Virus record (IMG/VR): IMGVR_UViG_3300011115_000925 | Coordinates: 38,965 to 102,964 of that record | Source: a virus | DNA length: 64,000 nt | Direction: 5' to 3' (one strand) | In this document: positions 37,856 to 45,043 of the stretch, piece by piece | Numbering within the stretch: position 1 is the first letter of the stretch | Layout of the letters: each line of letters starts with the position of its first letter | The notes under the pieces: generated by a model | Databases searched by the model: none | What the model saw: only the letters and a program-made list of their open reading frames with translations | Told to the model about the DNA's origin: nothing | Position numbers and translations under genes: made by a program

Positions 37856-38585
37856 CTGAAGTCACTGGCTTGGCTTTTGCAGGACGACCTTTTTTTGGAG
37901 CAGTTGTTACAGCCGCAACAGGCGGAGCAACAGGTATTTCAGCAGGGCCATTTTTTACACCGGGGTACATGCGTTGTGCATCTTTCTTCATGCGAGCAGC
38001 TTCTGAGATCATGCTCTTGGCTTCAATCTCCATGCGTTTGGCCTGAGACAACATATTGTGAGCCAATGTTTTATCATCTAATGCACCATTTGAGCTGGCC
38101 ATTAATGGAGCCACAGGCGGCGTTACTGGCCCACGTTCTTGGCTGCGTTTGTATTCAGCTTCGGCCTTGCGCTTCTGTGCAGGATCCACAAACCCAGTAT
38201 TTTTGTCAATTTCTTGTAGACGTTTGAGAGCAGCGTCTCCAGATTCCATCTCACGAATGATCTTGTTCATCTCATCCAGCTTGACTGAGCTTTGGCTAGT
38301 GGGTGTCACAATGATCTGTGCAGTGGGTACTTTCTTGATCATGCCTTCTTTGTGCAATGCTTCCAATTGTGCGCGGCCATCGGGCAACAAGTTTCTGTGT
38401 AACACTTCGCTCAATTGTGTAGCTGCCTGACCAGGCGCACTTTCTAATGTGGCCATAATGCTGTTATGGATATGTGTGGGCAATGTGTCTGGATAAATCA
38501 CAAGGCACATGTGCTCCTCATTTGGCACTTCTCTGAATAATATAGCAACCTTGCGATCACCGTGACGTCCGATATGTTTAAGCAT
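37842..38585 (-). CDS. conserved phage protein with helical C-terminal half and basic Ala/Pro tail (247 aa)
   Basis: Start chosen at MLKHIGRHGDRKVAIL (38585), preceded by AAGGAG with good spacing; an upstream in-frame start would overlap the previous gene. N-terminal 80 residues look globular (FREVPNEEHMCLVIYPD). Residues 130-210 are a long charged helix (KRMEIEAKSMISEAARMKKD), ending in a Pro/Ala/Lys-rich tail. Proteins of this layout are widespread in T4-like cyanophages. Role unknown. Confidence 0.75.
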   Translation of the reverse strand: MLKHIGRHGDRKVAILFREVPNEEHMCLVIYPDTLPTHIHNSIMATLESAPGQAATQLSEVLHRNLLPDGRAQLEALHKEGMIKKVPTAQIIVTPTSQSSVKLDEMNKIIREMESGDAALKRLQEIDKNTGFVDPAQKRKAEAEYKRSQERGPVTPPVAPLMASSNGALDDKTLAHNMLSQAKRMEIEAKSMISEAARMKKDAQRMYPGVKNGPAEIPVAPPVAAVTTAPKKGRPAKAKPVTSDAVQ

Positions 38586-38781
38586 TTTGCTCTCCTTGTG
38601 GATTTGGTTGCTCGGGAACAGGAGCAGGGGCACTGGATGCTGCTAAGAAAGCAGAGAGTTTTTCGTATATTCCTCCCACCAGCGTCATCTCATTGCCACG
38701 TATGGCTCCGCGAGTGATCACTGTGTCCAGTATAACTTTGATTGACGCTAGGTCAGCAATGGTTAGTTGTTTGTCGTTCAT
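38578..38781 (-). CDS. small conserved phage protein (67 aa)
   Basis: MNDKQLTIADLASIKVILDT start, then a helix-turn-helix-like stretch and a Pro/Ala C-tail (SAPAPVPEQPNPQ). It overlaps the next gene by 8 nt and is normally found beside it in T4-like phages. Function unknown. Confidence 0.75.
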   Translation of the reverse strand: MNDKQLTIADLASIKVILDTVITRGAIRGNEMTLVGGIYEKLSAFLAASSAPAPVPEQPNPQGEQNA

Positions 38782-38798
38782 GTAGATATTTACAAAAG

Positions 38799-38832
38799 AA
38801 AACCTCCTAAGATAAATTTCTTAGGAGGTTTT
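38799..38832 (-). terminator. bidirectional hairpin terminator
   Basis: Perfect 14-bp stem AAAACCTCCTAAGA / TCTTAGGAGGTTTT, loop TAAATT. It sits just downstream of the VWA gene (minus). A/T flanks allow function in both directions. Confidence 0.85.
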
Positions 38833-38849
38833 GGCTAAATTTGTTTTGA

Positions 38850-40154
38850 TTATTCGGCGTCGTCGTAGTAGGCATATTGTCCCCAGGGCGGAACAATGGT
38901 TGTGGTACCGTGCAAGATCCAAACAGTATCAGCATAGTTCTCATCGCCCCAGCTGCCCCAGGGATAACCGTCAGTAAACACAACCAGGCGTTTGGGTTCG
39001 ATCTCGTTGTCTTTTAGGTATCTAAAAATTGCATCAAAATCAGTACCACCACCACCTTGTACTTCGTAATCTCGGATATCATCCAAATTCTCCGAATCAT
39101 ACTGTTGCGGATTGTAGCATTCGGTATCGAATGTCACAACATGGATTTTGTAAGCAGGAAACGATTCCATGATACTAGCAGTCTCGCTCAAGATATCCTT
39201 GAGCATGCTCTCGTTCATTGAGCCCGAAGCGTCGATAAACAGTGCAATATCAATCATGGGATCCAGCTTCATGCCAGGCATCACAGCATCCATGTGCCAA
39301 CCTTTACGGCTGGCTCGCATCCAGGTGTAGTCACTCTTGATTGTGCTCTCCAATTGCATACGCAACAGTTCGCGCCAGTTCATCTTGGGCTCAGTGAGAT
39401 CTTGGATTATGCGCTTGACACCGGCAGGAATATTGCCAGCACCATCCACAGTAGAAGCAGCCGCCAGCATGGCTTCTTTGATTTCATCGCGGATAGCTCT
39501 GCGTTCTTCTTCACTCAGCCGAGGACGACCTTTGCCGCTGCCATCAACCTCTTCACCATCACTGCCTTCGCCATCGCCTTCGCCATCCAAATGCTCGTCG
39601 ATCATCTTGTCAATGAGATCACTCATGTTGATCTTTTTAGCATTCTTCATCAAGTCGTCGTACACTTCTTCTGAGCTCATGCCATCGTACTCGTACAATG
39701 CAGGCACTGTGGTAATCAGCTCGCCTACTTTGTGTTTGACCAAATCTGCATTCACACAGAAGTCGTTAGCGATATTCCAAATCTGCGGATCGCGTTCGCC
39801 ACGACGTCCAAAATGGTCATAAACACAATGCAACACTTCGTGACCAAACAAGAATTCAATCTCTTTGGTCTTGAGCATTTTGATAAAGCGACTGTTGTAA
39901 TAAAAATTACGACCATCTGTTGCCGCAGTACCGCACCATTCATCGGCATTGACCAATTTCAAACGTGTGGCAAGATTGCCAAAGAAACTGGCCTTGAGCA
40001 ACAGACCTACACGGGCTGTGACTAATTTCTCACGTACCTCGTTGTCTATCTTAGGGTCAGTGGGTCCAAGTAGATTTTTGTACTTGTCGGATTCTTTTTT
40101 GTTATTGGTGGTGCCAGCTGTGGCATACAGTACATTGGGATTGAAAAATTGCAT
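38850..40154 (-). CDS. VWA-domain metallopeptidase-like protein (434 aa), partner of the MoxR ATPase
   Basis: HEVLHCVYDHFGRRG near residue 105 is a zinc H-x-x-x-H-like site, as in the DUF2201 N-terminal domain. Near residue 300, FIDASGSMNESML is the MIDAS D-x-S-x-S of a von Willebrand A domain, followed by VFTDGYPWG. The central 190-220 segment is acidic and low-complexity. A longer in-frame start exists only by reading through the promoter; AAGGAG lies 7 nt before the ATG at 40154. MoxR AAA ATPases and VWA proteins commonly pair as chaperone-like complexes; the target here is unknown. Confidence 0.85.
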   Translation of the reverse strand: MQFFNPNVLYATAGTTNNKKESDKYKNLLGPTDPKIDNEVREKLVTARVGLLLKASFFGNLATRLKLVNADEWCGTAATDGRNFYYNSRFIKMLKTKEIEFLFGHEVLHCVYDHFGRRGERDPQIWNIANDFCVNADLVKHKVGELITTVPALYEYDGMSSEEVYDDLMKNAKKINMSDLIDKMIDEHLDGEGDGEGSDGEEVDGSGKGRPRLSEEERRAIRDEIKEAMLAAASTVDGAGNIPAGVKRIIQDLTEPKMNWRELLRMQLESTIKSDYTWMRASRKGWHMDAVMPGMKLDPMIDIALFIDASGSMNESMLKDILSETASIMESFPAYKIHVVTFDTECYNPQQYDSENLDDIRDYEVQGGGGTDFDAIFRYLKDNEIEPKRLVVFTDGYPWGSWGDENYADTVWILHGTTTIVPPWGQYAYYDDAE

Positions 40155-40181
40155 GACTACTCCTTTTTTGGACATACGTGT

Positions 40182-40210
40182 ATTATAGCACTGGTGCCAA
40201 TACCGGTCAA
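40182..40210 (-). promoter_or_regulatory. sigma70-like promoter, TTGACC-17-TATAAT
   Basis: -35 at 40205-40210, -10 at 40182-40187, 17-bp spacer, minus strand, just upstream of the VWA gene. Confidence 0.85.
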
Positions 40211-40216
40211 CCAGCA

Positions 40217-40510
40217 CTAGAGATATTTAAGTTGGAACCAAGATAATGCTGACTCGTTGTAAAAGTCTAGGTGAATTTGGTGTTGTAAATATCCTCTAGG
40301 AACAATATCATCTCCTTGGTGATTTTTATTGACAGTGATCCATTGATTATGATTTCGAATTGTGAAACCTAATTCACGTTTCAGTACCCAGGATATAGCA
40401 ATTGTAGATCCGTACTCAGATAATATCTTTTGCCATATGCTATCCCAATAGTCAGTATCATTAAAAATAACAAGATTGGGCTTGACTACAATTTTTTTCT
40501 CTGTTGTCAT
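40217..40510 (-). CDS. small conserved protein, paralogue of the next gene (97 aa)
   Basis: Ends ALSWFQLKYL, matching the ELAWFQLSHV end of the neighbour at 40507; both have a central W-x-x-N/IRNHNQW-like region. Overlaps the neighbour by ATGA. Function unknown; possibly a recent tandem duplication that has diverged. Confidence 0.65.
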   Translation of the reverse strand: MTTEKKIVVKPNLVIFNDTDYWDSIWQKILSEYGSTIAISWVLKRELGFTIRNHNQWITVNKNHQGDDIVPRGYLQHQIHLDFYNESALSWFQLKYL

Positions 40511-40830
40511 ACATCACGGACATGGCTCAATTGAAACCAAGCCAGTTCTTTGTCCGAATTTACATATATTCGATAATTTTTATATTGAGTTGTAAATGCC
40601 CAGTGAAAGTTTATATCGTTGTCCTGCACCCGCGACAGGCCAGCCAACTTTTGTTGCACTTCTGCTTCTTGACTCCAACCAAAGTTGGTATTGAACCAAC
40701 GACGAGCACGATCAAAGTCCAACGCGCCAGTGCCAGTGCTAGCCCAAGACGCTTTACTGAACTCAATTGAGTATTTGTAAATCTTGTAATGACGATGGCG
40801 TCGATCCAATTTGATTATTTCGTATTTCAT
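40507..40830 (-). CDS. small conserved protein, paralogue of the preceding gene (107 aa)
   Basis: Begins MKYEIIKLDRRHRHYKIYKY and ends ELAWFQLSHVRDV. Beta-rich composition. Flanked upstream by the ATPase terminator. Function unknown. Confidence 0.65.
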   Translation of the reverse strand: MKYEIIKLDRRHRHYKIYKYSIEFSKASWASTGTGALDFDRARRWFNTNFGWSQEAEVQQKLAGLSRVQDNDINFHWAFTTQYKNYRIYVNSDKELAWFQLSHVRDV

Positions 40831-40835
40831 AATTG

Positions 40836-40861
40836 AAAACGGGCCCGGAGGCCCGTTTTTT
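40836..40861 (-). terminator. rho-independent terminator after the MoxR ATPase
   Basis: Stem AAAACGGGCC / GGCCCGTTTT around CGGA, then T-run on both strands. It overlaps the ATPase stop codon region. Confidence 0.85.
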
Positions 40862-41951
40862 AGTTGCCGCTTTGCAGGATGTATTTGCCAAATCGTTTGT
40901 GAAACTCATCAAAGTGTTTCATCTTGGTTGGCAAAAATGGCAAGTCGTATGTGGTCAACGCAATACGAGCACCCATCACAGTCAGCTCAGTCTCAAAGTT
41001 ATTCATCATGTAGCTGAGGAAGTTGTCAGCCATTTCGTGGAACTTCTTCTGTTCCACTTTTTTCTCCACTGCATCTTTCAGCTCGTAGCACATGGAAATA
41101 ACCAGACTGTACATGGCACTGACTTCTTTGAGATTCAAATCCTTGACTTTGCCACTCAAGATATCTTCAGGCTTGGGCATGCGTCCTGCCACCTTGCGGT
41201 GTGCCATAAACTTTACTGCAAGTCCTTCACCGACTGTGCCTGCTACCAAGTTGGTAATGGTATCGTCGTCGCCGTCGTCATCTTCCAACAATTCGCTAAC
41301 GAATGTCCAGGTACGCGGAGTAGCGAATGCACGGCTTGAGCTCTTGGCATCAAAGTCGTACAGGTCTTGCTTGGCAAAACTCAAGTAACCCACAACGTCT
41401 TTGTGGATGTTGTTGAGCACAGCCCATTGTTGCCAGCTAGAAAAGTCCACCTTCATCTCTTGATGCAAGAAACGATTTGCCAGTGGCGTGGGCATACGGA
41501 ACGTTACACCTTTGTCGCTTTCGCGGTTGCCAGCAGCCACCATCACTACATTCTTGGGCAAGCGATATTTGCCAATGCGACGGTTGAGAATCAACTGATA
41601 CGCCGCTGACTGAACACTGGGCGCGGCACTGTTCAGCTCGTCCAAGAACAAGACCACAATAGGATACTGACTGGCCATTTCTTCATCGGGCAGTTCCACG
41701 GGAGGAGCCCAATCCATCTTGCCCGAGTCCTTGTTGTAGAACGGAATACCACGGATGTCAGTGGGCTCCATCTGTCCCAGGCGCAGGTCGATCATGAGAC
41801 CGCCTAGTTCGTTAGTGATACCTTCAACCAATTCGCTCTTGCCAATACCCGGAGGGCCCCACAAGAACAACGGACGTTGAACTTTGAATGCTTTGAGCAG
41901 GCTCTTGCGAGCTTGATTAGAAGTAACTGTGCGTGCGTCTGAAACTGCCAT
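40860..41951 (-). CDS. MoxR-family AAA ATPase (363 aa)
   Basis: Walker A GPPGIGKSELVEG near residue 34, Walker B VVLFLDELNSAAP near residue 100, sensor region NVVMVAAGNRESDKG with N-R at the arginine finger. Family length normal. MoxR ATPases remodel partner proteins through a VWA protein, here likely the 38850 gene, though two small genes lie between. It has its own promoter (TTGACT-17-TACAAT). Confidence 0.92.
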   Translation of the reverse strand: MAVSDARTVTSNQARKSLLKAFKVQRPLFLWGPPGIGKSELVEGITNELGGLMIDLRLGQMEPTDIRGIPFYNKDSGKMDWAPPVELPDEEMASQYPIVVLFLDELNSAAPSVQSAAYQLILNRRIGKYRLPKNVVMVAAGNRESDKGVTFRMPTPLANRFLHQEMKVDFSSWQQWAVLNNIHKDVVGYLSFAKQDLYDFDAKSSSRAFATPRTWTFVSELLEDDDGDDDTITNLVAGTVGEGLAVKFMAHRKVAGRMPKPEDILSGKVKDLNLKEVSAMYSLVISMCYELKDAVEKKVEQKKFHEMADNFLSYMMNNFETELTVMGARIALTTYDLPFLPTKMKHFDEFHKRFGKYILQSGN

Positions 41952-41983
41952 AAAATGTTCCTTAGTTATGTTGCGATGTGTTT

Positions 41984-42012
41984 ATTGTAGCAGACTGTGA
42001 ATTTCCAGTCAA
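41984..42012 (-). promoter_or_regulatory. sigma70-like promoter, TTGACT-17-TACAAT
   Basis: -35 at 42007-42012, -10 at 41984-41989, 17-bp spacer, upstream of the MoxR ATPase on the minus strand. Confidence 0.8.
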
Positions 42013-42016
42013 CTGT

Positions 42017-42229
42017 TTATTTCTGTGTAATGGTGGTCTTGAACAAGATGCCGCATAGGGTGCTGATACCCCAAGCCTGAATCCAACCAATCTCTCGGAT
42101 GCCTGTTACTGCGGGCATTAAGCATTCATTCCACAGGATCATCACCGGCCAACTTAGGAGGAAGGAGATGAACAGCAAGGTAACAATGCTGACTACCATT
42201 GCGGTGAGTGCCACAATTAGATTTTTCAT
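42017..42229 (-). CDS. small membrane protein (70 aa)
   Basis: MKNLIVALTAMVVSIVTLLF start, followed by a second hydrophobic segment (VMILWNECLMPAV...) and GILFKTTITQK: two predicted transmembrane helices. Shine-Dalgarno AGGAGAGTG 4-5 nt before the ATG. The longer in-frame extension would overlap the upstream gene, so the ATG at 42229 is preferred. Could be a holin-like or inhibitory membrane protein; not resolvable. Confidence 0.65.
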   Translation of the reverse strand: MKNLIVALTAMVVSIVTLLFISFLLSWPVMILWNECLMPAVTGIREIGWIQAWGISTLCGILFKTTITQK

Positions 42230-42230
42230 A

Positions 42231-42497
42231 TCACTCTCCTGTGTAGAATTCGTAGATCTTGACGCTGGGATCCAACTTCTGCAGTTCTTGTGCAGCCGTT
42301 GACAACACCTTGTGACGGTGTTGAACTTCTGCGCGAGATAGTTCGCCATCGCAGGTCAAGTTCTCTGGGCTGAGGTCTGCATCCAGTGCGTCAGCCACAC
42401 GCTGGCGACCTTGGGCAGTTTGGATCTCAAACTGCTCGCCTTTGAAAATGGCGTTCCAGCGATTCTTACGGTCAATGTATGCTTGCAATGCTTTCAT
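42231..42497 (-). CDS. conserved hypothetical protein (88 aa)
   Basis: MKALQAYIDRKNRWNAIFKG start; helical, with ADALDADLSPENL. ATG 42497 has AAGGAGCTGAT before it. Promoter immediately upstream. Function unknown. Confidence 0.65.
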   Translation of the reverse strand: MKALQAYIDRKNRWNAIFKGEQFEIQTAQGRQRVADALDADLSPENLTCDGELSRAEVQHRHKVLSTAAQELQKLDPSVKIYEFYTGE

Positions 42498-42522
42498 ATC
42501 AGCTCCTTGTTGCGATGTGTTT

Positions 42523-42551
42523 ATTATAGCAGTTTGGACAATACCGGTCAA
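42523..42551 (-). promoter_or_regulatory. sigma70-like promoter, TTGACC-17-TATAAT
   Basis: -35 at 42546-42551, -10 at 42523-42528, 17-bp spacer. Drives the genes at 42231 and 42017. Confidence 0.85.
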
Positions 42552-42556
42552 CCGTT

Positions 42557-42829
42557 TTAAACGGCTTCCAGCATGTTGGCAGGCACATTCCAGCGATTCA
42601 CGGGCGTCTTGACCAGCACAAATTTCAGCTTGACTTTTTCCACTTGGCCCACGTAAGTGATACCGTTTTTGGTGCTGGTGAACTTCACACGATCACCCAC
42701 TGCAAAACTGCGAACTTTGGACTTGGTCAGCTGGCTGCGAGCATATTTCACAGCATCAATAATGGAACTCAGTTGGTCGTTACTAAATGACCCAGTGATG
42801 ATTGCAGTGTTAATTGCGGTGATATCCAT
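42557..42829 (-). CDS. small KOW-like conserved protein (90 aa)
   Basis: MDITAINTAIITGSFSNDQL start; then VGDRVKFTSTKNGITYVGQV, which looks like a small SH3/KOW-like beta barrel. The upstream in-frame extension is promoter sequence, so the ATG at 42829 (AAGGAG upstream) is chosen. Function unknown. Confidence 0.65.
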   Translation of the reverse strand: MDITAINTAIITGSFSNDQLSSIIDAVKYARSQLTKSKVRSFAVGDRVKFTSTKNGITYVGQVEKVKLKFVLVKTPVNRWNVPANMLEAV

Positions 42830-42859
42830 TTGAAACTCCTTTTTGCTGAACATGTGTGT

Positions 42860-42888
42860 ATTATAGCAGTTCGGGCAATAGCGGTCAA
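42860..42888 (-). promoter_or_regulatory. sigma70-like promoter, TTGACC-17-TATAAT
   Basis: -35 at 42883-42888, -10 at 42860-42865, 17-bp spacer, upstream of the 42557 gene. Confidence 0.85.
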
Positions 42889-42934
42889 CCAGAATATTGT
42901 GGGTTTTTTGCAACAAAATCCAGGTATTTTGGGC

Positions 42935-42982
42935 AAAAAAATACGGGAAATTCTGTTGTTTTTACACAACAAAATCTCCCGT
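42935..42982 (-). terminator. terminator after the kinase gene
   Basis: Imperfect long stem with ACGGGA / TCTCCCGT outer and TGTTGT / ACAACA inner arms, followed on the minus strand by seven T residues. Confidence 0.7.
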
Positions 42983-43459
42983 TTAAATGTACCAAATTTC
43001 TCGAAATCCTTCTTCCAAAGTGGGCTCTTCCCAATTGGCAATCATATGATCAACTACTGCTTCGGGGATTATTTTCCCAGAATCATATCGATTTTGTAGT
43101 CGCCGATCCAATTCATCACGCGGCGGTGTACGGAATACCACAGCAATGGCATAGTACTCGGGCAACATGTTGAACTTCTTTCGACGACTTGCCGCAGTGG
43201 TCGAAGTTTGATCCCACACAATATCTTGACTGGCTTCACGAGCATGCACTACATCGCCGGTCATGTGCTCCACACATTTGGGCATGACTTCTTTGAAAAC
43301 TTCGCTGTAGGTCTTGCCTGCACTTTTTGCAAACTCTTCTACATAACGATCTGTGGAAATGTATGCAGCTTCTTGCAGCCAAGTTTGATCAGAATGCCAG
43401 GTACTTTTTCCACTACCTGGCACTCCAACCAAAACGTACAATTTACATTGTCGGTCCAT
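42983..43459 (-). CDS. P-loop polynucleotide-kinase-like protein (158 aa)
   Basis: Walker A VGVPGSGKSTWHSDQ near residue 12, then YISTDRYVEEFAK and a WDQTSTTAASRRKK lid, as in T4 PseT-type kinases and zeta-toxin-like kinases. Short (about 160 aa), so it is a kinase-only version. I begin at MDRQCKLY (43459); the longer frame overlaps the upstream gene. Probably phosphorylates 5' ends of RNA or DNA, for example during tRNA repair, but the substrate is uncertain. Confidence 0.75.
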   Translation of the reverse strand: MDRQCKLYVLVGVPGSGKSTWHSDQTWLQEAAYISTDRYVEEFAKSAGKTYSEVFKEVMPKCVEHMTGDVVHAREASQDIVWDQTSTTAASRRKKFNMLPEYYAIAVVFRTPPRDELDRRLQNRYDSGKIIPEAVVDHMIANWEEPTLEEGFREIWYI

Positions 43460-44033
43460 TACCGTTCCTAAATCCAATTTCCCCACCTTCTTCAACAATG
43501 CGTTTTTGCACATCTTCAAACAAGATAGGAGCAAAGTCTGTGTGCTCTACACATACACAATGATAGCGTGGATCAACAACCTTGGTCACAAATTCACCAG
43601 CAGCAGGCCCTGCCTTCATTACTCTGTTGGCATGCAAGTGTCCGTGAATGTTCACACCAAAGCGACCCAACGATTCCTCGTGGATGGGTATGTGACTCAA
43701 GATCATTCCGTTCATCACATGGTATGCACGTAACTCGCGAAAGTGTTCACGGTACTCATCATCTCGAAAGATGTCATGATTACCGCGGATCAAAACTTTG
43801 TCACCGTTCAACCTACGCATGATACCTAAGGACTTGCGGTTGATAACAACATCGCCTAAATGGTATACCTTGTCTGTGGGCCGGACACGTTCGTTCCAGG
43901 CCTTGACCATGGCCTCGTCCATTTCCTCAGGCGTGTCCCAAGGACGTAATTTGGTCACACCGTCGTTGCGAGTGAAATGGCACACACCTTTGTGTCCAAA
44001 GTGTGTGTCTGATACTAAAAATACTGATGGCAT
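43443..44033 (-). CDS. metallophosphoesterase (196 aa)
   Basis: DTHFGHKG near the N-terminus and GNHDIFRDDEYREHFREL give the calcineurin-like metal-binding blocks; NIHGHLHANRV is the final His block. Homologues occur in many phages. Phosphatase or nuclease activity is expected; substrate unknown. Start MPSVFLV at 44033 with GAGGAC upstream. Overlaps the kinase by 17 nt, suggesting that a kinase/phosphatase pair is made together. Confidence 0.88.
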   Translation of the reverse strand: MPSVFLVSDTHFGHKGVCHFTRNDGVTKLRPWDTPEEMDEAMVKAWNERVRPTDKVYHLGDVVINRKSLGIMRRLNGDKVLIRGNHDIFRDDEYREHFRELRAYHVMNGMILSHIPIHEESLGRFGVNIHGHLHANRVMKAGPAAGEFVTKVVDPRYHCVCVEHTDFAPILFEDVQKRIVEEGGEIGFRNGNGPTM

Positions 44034-44051
44034 AATGTCCTCTTTGTGTGT

Positions 44052-44080
44052 ATTATACAACAATGAACATTACTGGTCAA
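44052..44080 (-). promoter_or_regulatory. sigma70-like promoter, TTGACC-17-TATAAT
   Basis: -35 at 44075-44080, -10 at 44052-44057, 17-bp spacer, upstream of the metallophosphoesterase. Confidence 0.85.
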
Positions 44081-44086
44081 CCAAAA

Positions 44087-44341
44087 TCAATAGTGTTTTG
44101 ATCGACGTCGCGGCGCAATGTCTTGCTGTTTGTATAGATAATCCATTGTGATTTTTCCTGCTTCGATCTCCAACAGGGCTGTGACTGCAGGACCATAACG
44201 AGTTGGCACTTGGGCAGGATCGCCGCGCATGAGTTCTCGCATGCGTCTAGAAGCAATCAATACCAGATTGTATCGGCTGCCGATTGCAAGTGCTGCGGCC
44301 TGGCTAGTGAGTCCGGCGGTGCGTTCAAGTAGTACGTTCAT
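44087..44341 (-). CDS. rpoZ-like: RNA polymerase omega subunit homologue (84 aa)
   Basis: AIGSRYNLVLIASRRMRELM aligns with the bacterial omega (RpoZ) core I-G-N-R-F-D-L-V-L-V-A-A-R-R-A-R-Q; VTALLEIEAGKITMDYL matches the following A-L-R-E-I-E-E-G-x-I region. Length is close to bacterial omega (about 90 aa). Bacterial omega binds the RNA polymerase beta' subunit and helps assembly. It overlaps the next gene by ATGA. It could replace or compete with host omega in the host polymerase during infection, but this is inference. Confidence 0.82.
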   Translation of the reverse strand: MNVLLERTAGLTSQAAALAIGSRYNLVLIASRRMRELMRGDPAQVPTRYGPAVTALLEIEAGKITMDYLYKQQDIAPRRRSKHY

Positions 44342-44622
44342 TCTTCATCCTTTGTTGATAATCCGTTGCTGTGTCGATCTCTGATGTCTTCTACGTTTTG
44401 ATCAAATCTCTTTTGTTGTATAGTTGGCTCCCCAAAAACTTTTTCTCTTGAACAAAGCAAACACTTTGGATTGCCACAATCCATGGCATGCTGCTTGGCA
44501 AACTTATGTGGTTGGCTTATGTCCGAGCCAGCAGCTTTGGCAATCTTGGTTTGTTTTTTAATAGCATTTTCGTCTTTGAGTAAACGCTTAGAGTGTTTGA
44601 ATCGGTCTTGTTCGGTGCTCAT
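44338..44622 (-). CDS. conserved T4-like phage protein with Cys-rich centre (94 aa), leaderless
   Basis: Starts MSTEQDRFKHSKRLLKDENA; HAMDCGNPKCLLCSRE in the middle forms a C-x4-C-x2-C zinc-type site; QQKRFDQNVEDIRDR ends the fold. Matches a widespread, uncharacterised T4-like family. The ATG (44622) begins 6 nt after the -10 box, so it should be translated from a leaderless mRNA. Confidence 0.8.
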   Translation of the reverse strand: MSTEQDRFKHSKRLLKDENAIKKQTKIAKAAGSDISQPHKFAKQHAMDCGNPKCLLCSREKVFGEPTIQQKRFDQNVEDIRDRHSNGLSTKDEE

Positions 44623-44628
44623 GATGCT

Positions 44629-44657
44629 ATTATATAGCAGATTTAGTTAGTTGTCAA
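44629..44657 (-). promoter_or_regulatory. consensus sigma70 promoter, TTGACA-17-TATAAT
   Basis: -35 at 44652-44657 and -10 at 44629-44634 are both exact consensus with 17-bp spacing. It starts immediately below the 3' end of the tRNA-Arg(CCT) gene. Confidence 0.88.
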
Positions 44658-44732
44658 TGGTCTCGCTGCCCAGAATCGAACCAGGATTTGAGTCTTAGGA
44701 GGACCCCGTTCTATCCATTGAACTACAACGAG
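44658..44732 (-). tRNA. tRNA-Arg(CCT)
   Basis: Full cloverleaf with loop CTCCTAA, T-arm CCTGG-TTCGATT, encoded CCA at 44658-44660. Reads AGG. The 3' end abuts the promoter of the next gene. Confidence 0.92.
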
Positions 44733-44734
44733 AT

Positions 44735-44809
44735 TGGCCGGCCCTGAGAGGATCGAACTCCCACCTCCGGGTTCGAAGCCCGGAATGATATCCATTTCAC
44801 CAAAGGCCG
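44735..44809 (-). tRNA. tRNA-Arg(TCG)
   Basis: Anticodon loop CTTCGAA, acceptor CGGCCTT/AGGGCCG, T-arm TTCGATC, encoded CCA. Reads CGA. Confidence 0.92.
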
Positions 44810-44813
44810 AGAT

Positions 44814-44887
44814 TGGTGCTCCTAACAAGAATCGAACTTGTATCTCATCCTTACCAAGGATGTGTTCTGCCATTTAACTATAGGAGC
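44814..44887 (-). tRNA. tRNA-Thr(GGT)
   Basis: Loop TTGGTAA, acceptor GCTCCTA/TAGGAGC, T-arm TTCGATT, encoded CCA. Reads ACC/ACT. Confidence 0.93.
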
Positions 44888-44895
44888 AAATAGAA

Positions 44896-44950
44896 AAACC
44901 CTGCCGTGTCTAGTGACATTAAAAGAGGTCACAAGCCAGAGGGCAGGGCC
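44896..44950 (-). terminator. branched hairpin terminator between tRNA genes
   Basis: On the minus strand CCCTGCC pairs with GGCAGGG, which is followed by a T-run; an inner GTGAC/GTCAC stem makes it a branched hairpin. It separates tRNA-Gly(GCC) from tRNA-Thr(GGT). Confidence 0.7.
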
Positions 44951-44958
44951 GTGTTGTC

Positions 44959-45033
44959 TGGAGCGGAATATCGGGTTCGAACCGATGGCCTAAACGTTGG
45001 CAACGTTTCGCTCTACCACTGAGCTAATCCCGC
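44959..45033 (-). tRNA. tRNA-Gly(GCC)
   Basis: Loop TTGCCAA, acceptor GCGGGAT/ATTCCGC, T-arm TTCGAAC, encoded CCA. Reads GGC/GGT. Confidence 0.93.
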
Positions 45034-45043
45034 AAAATTTCTA

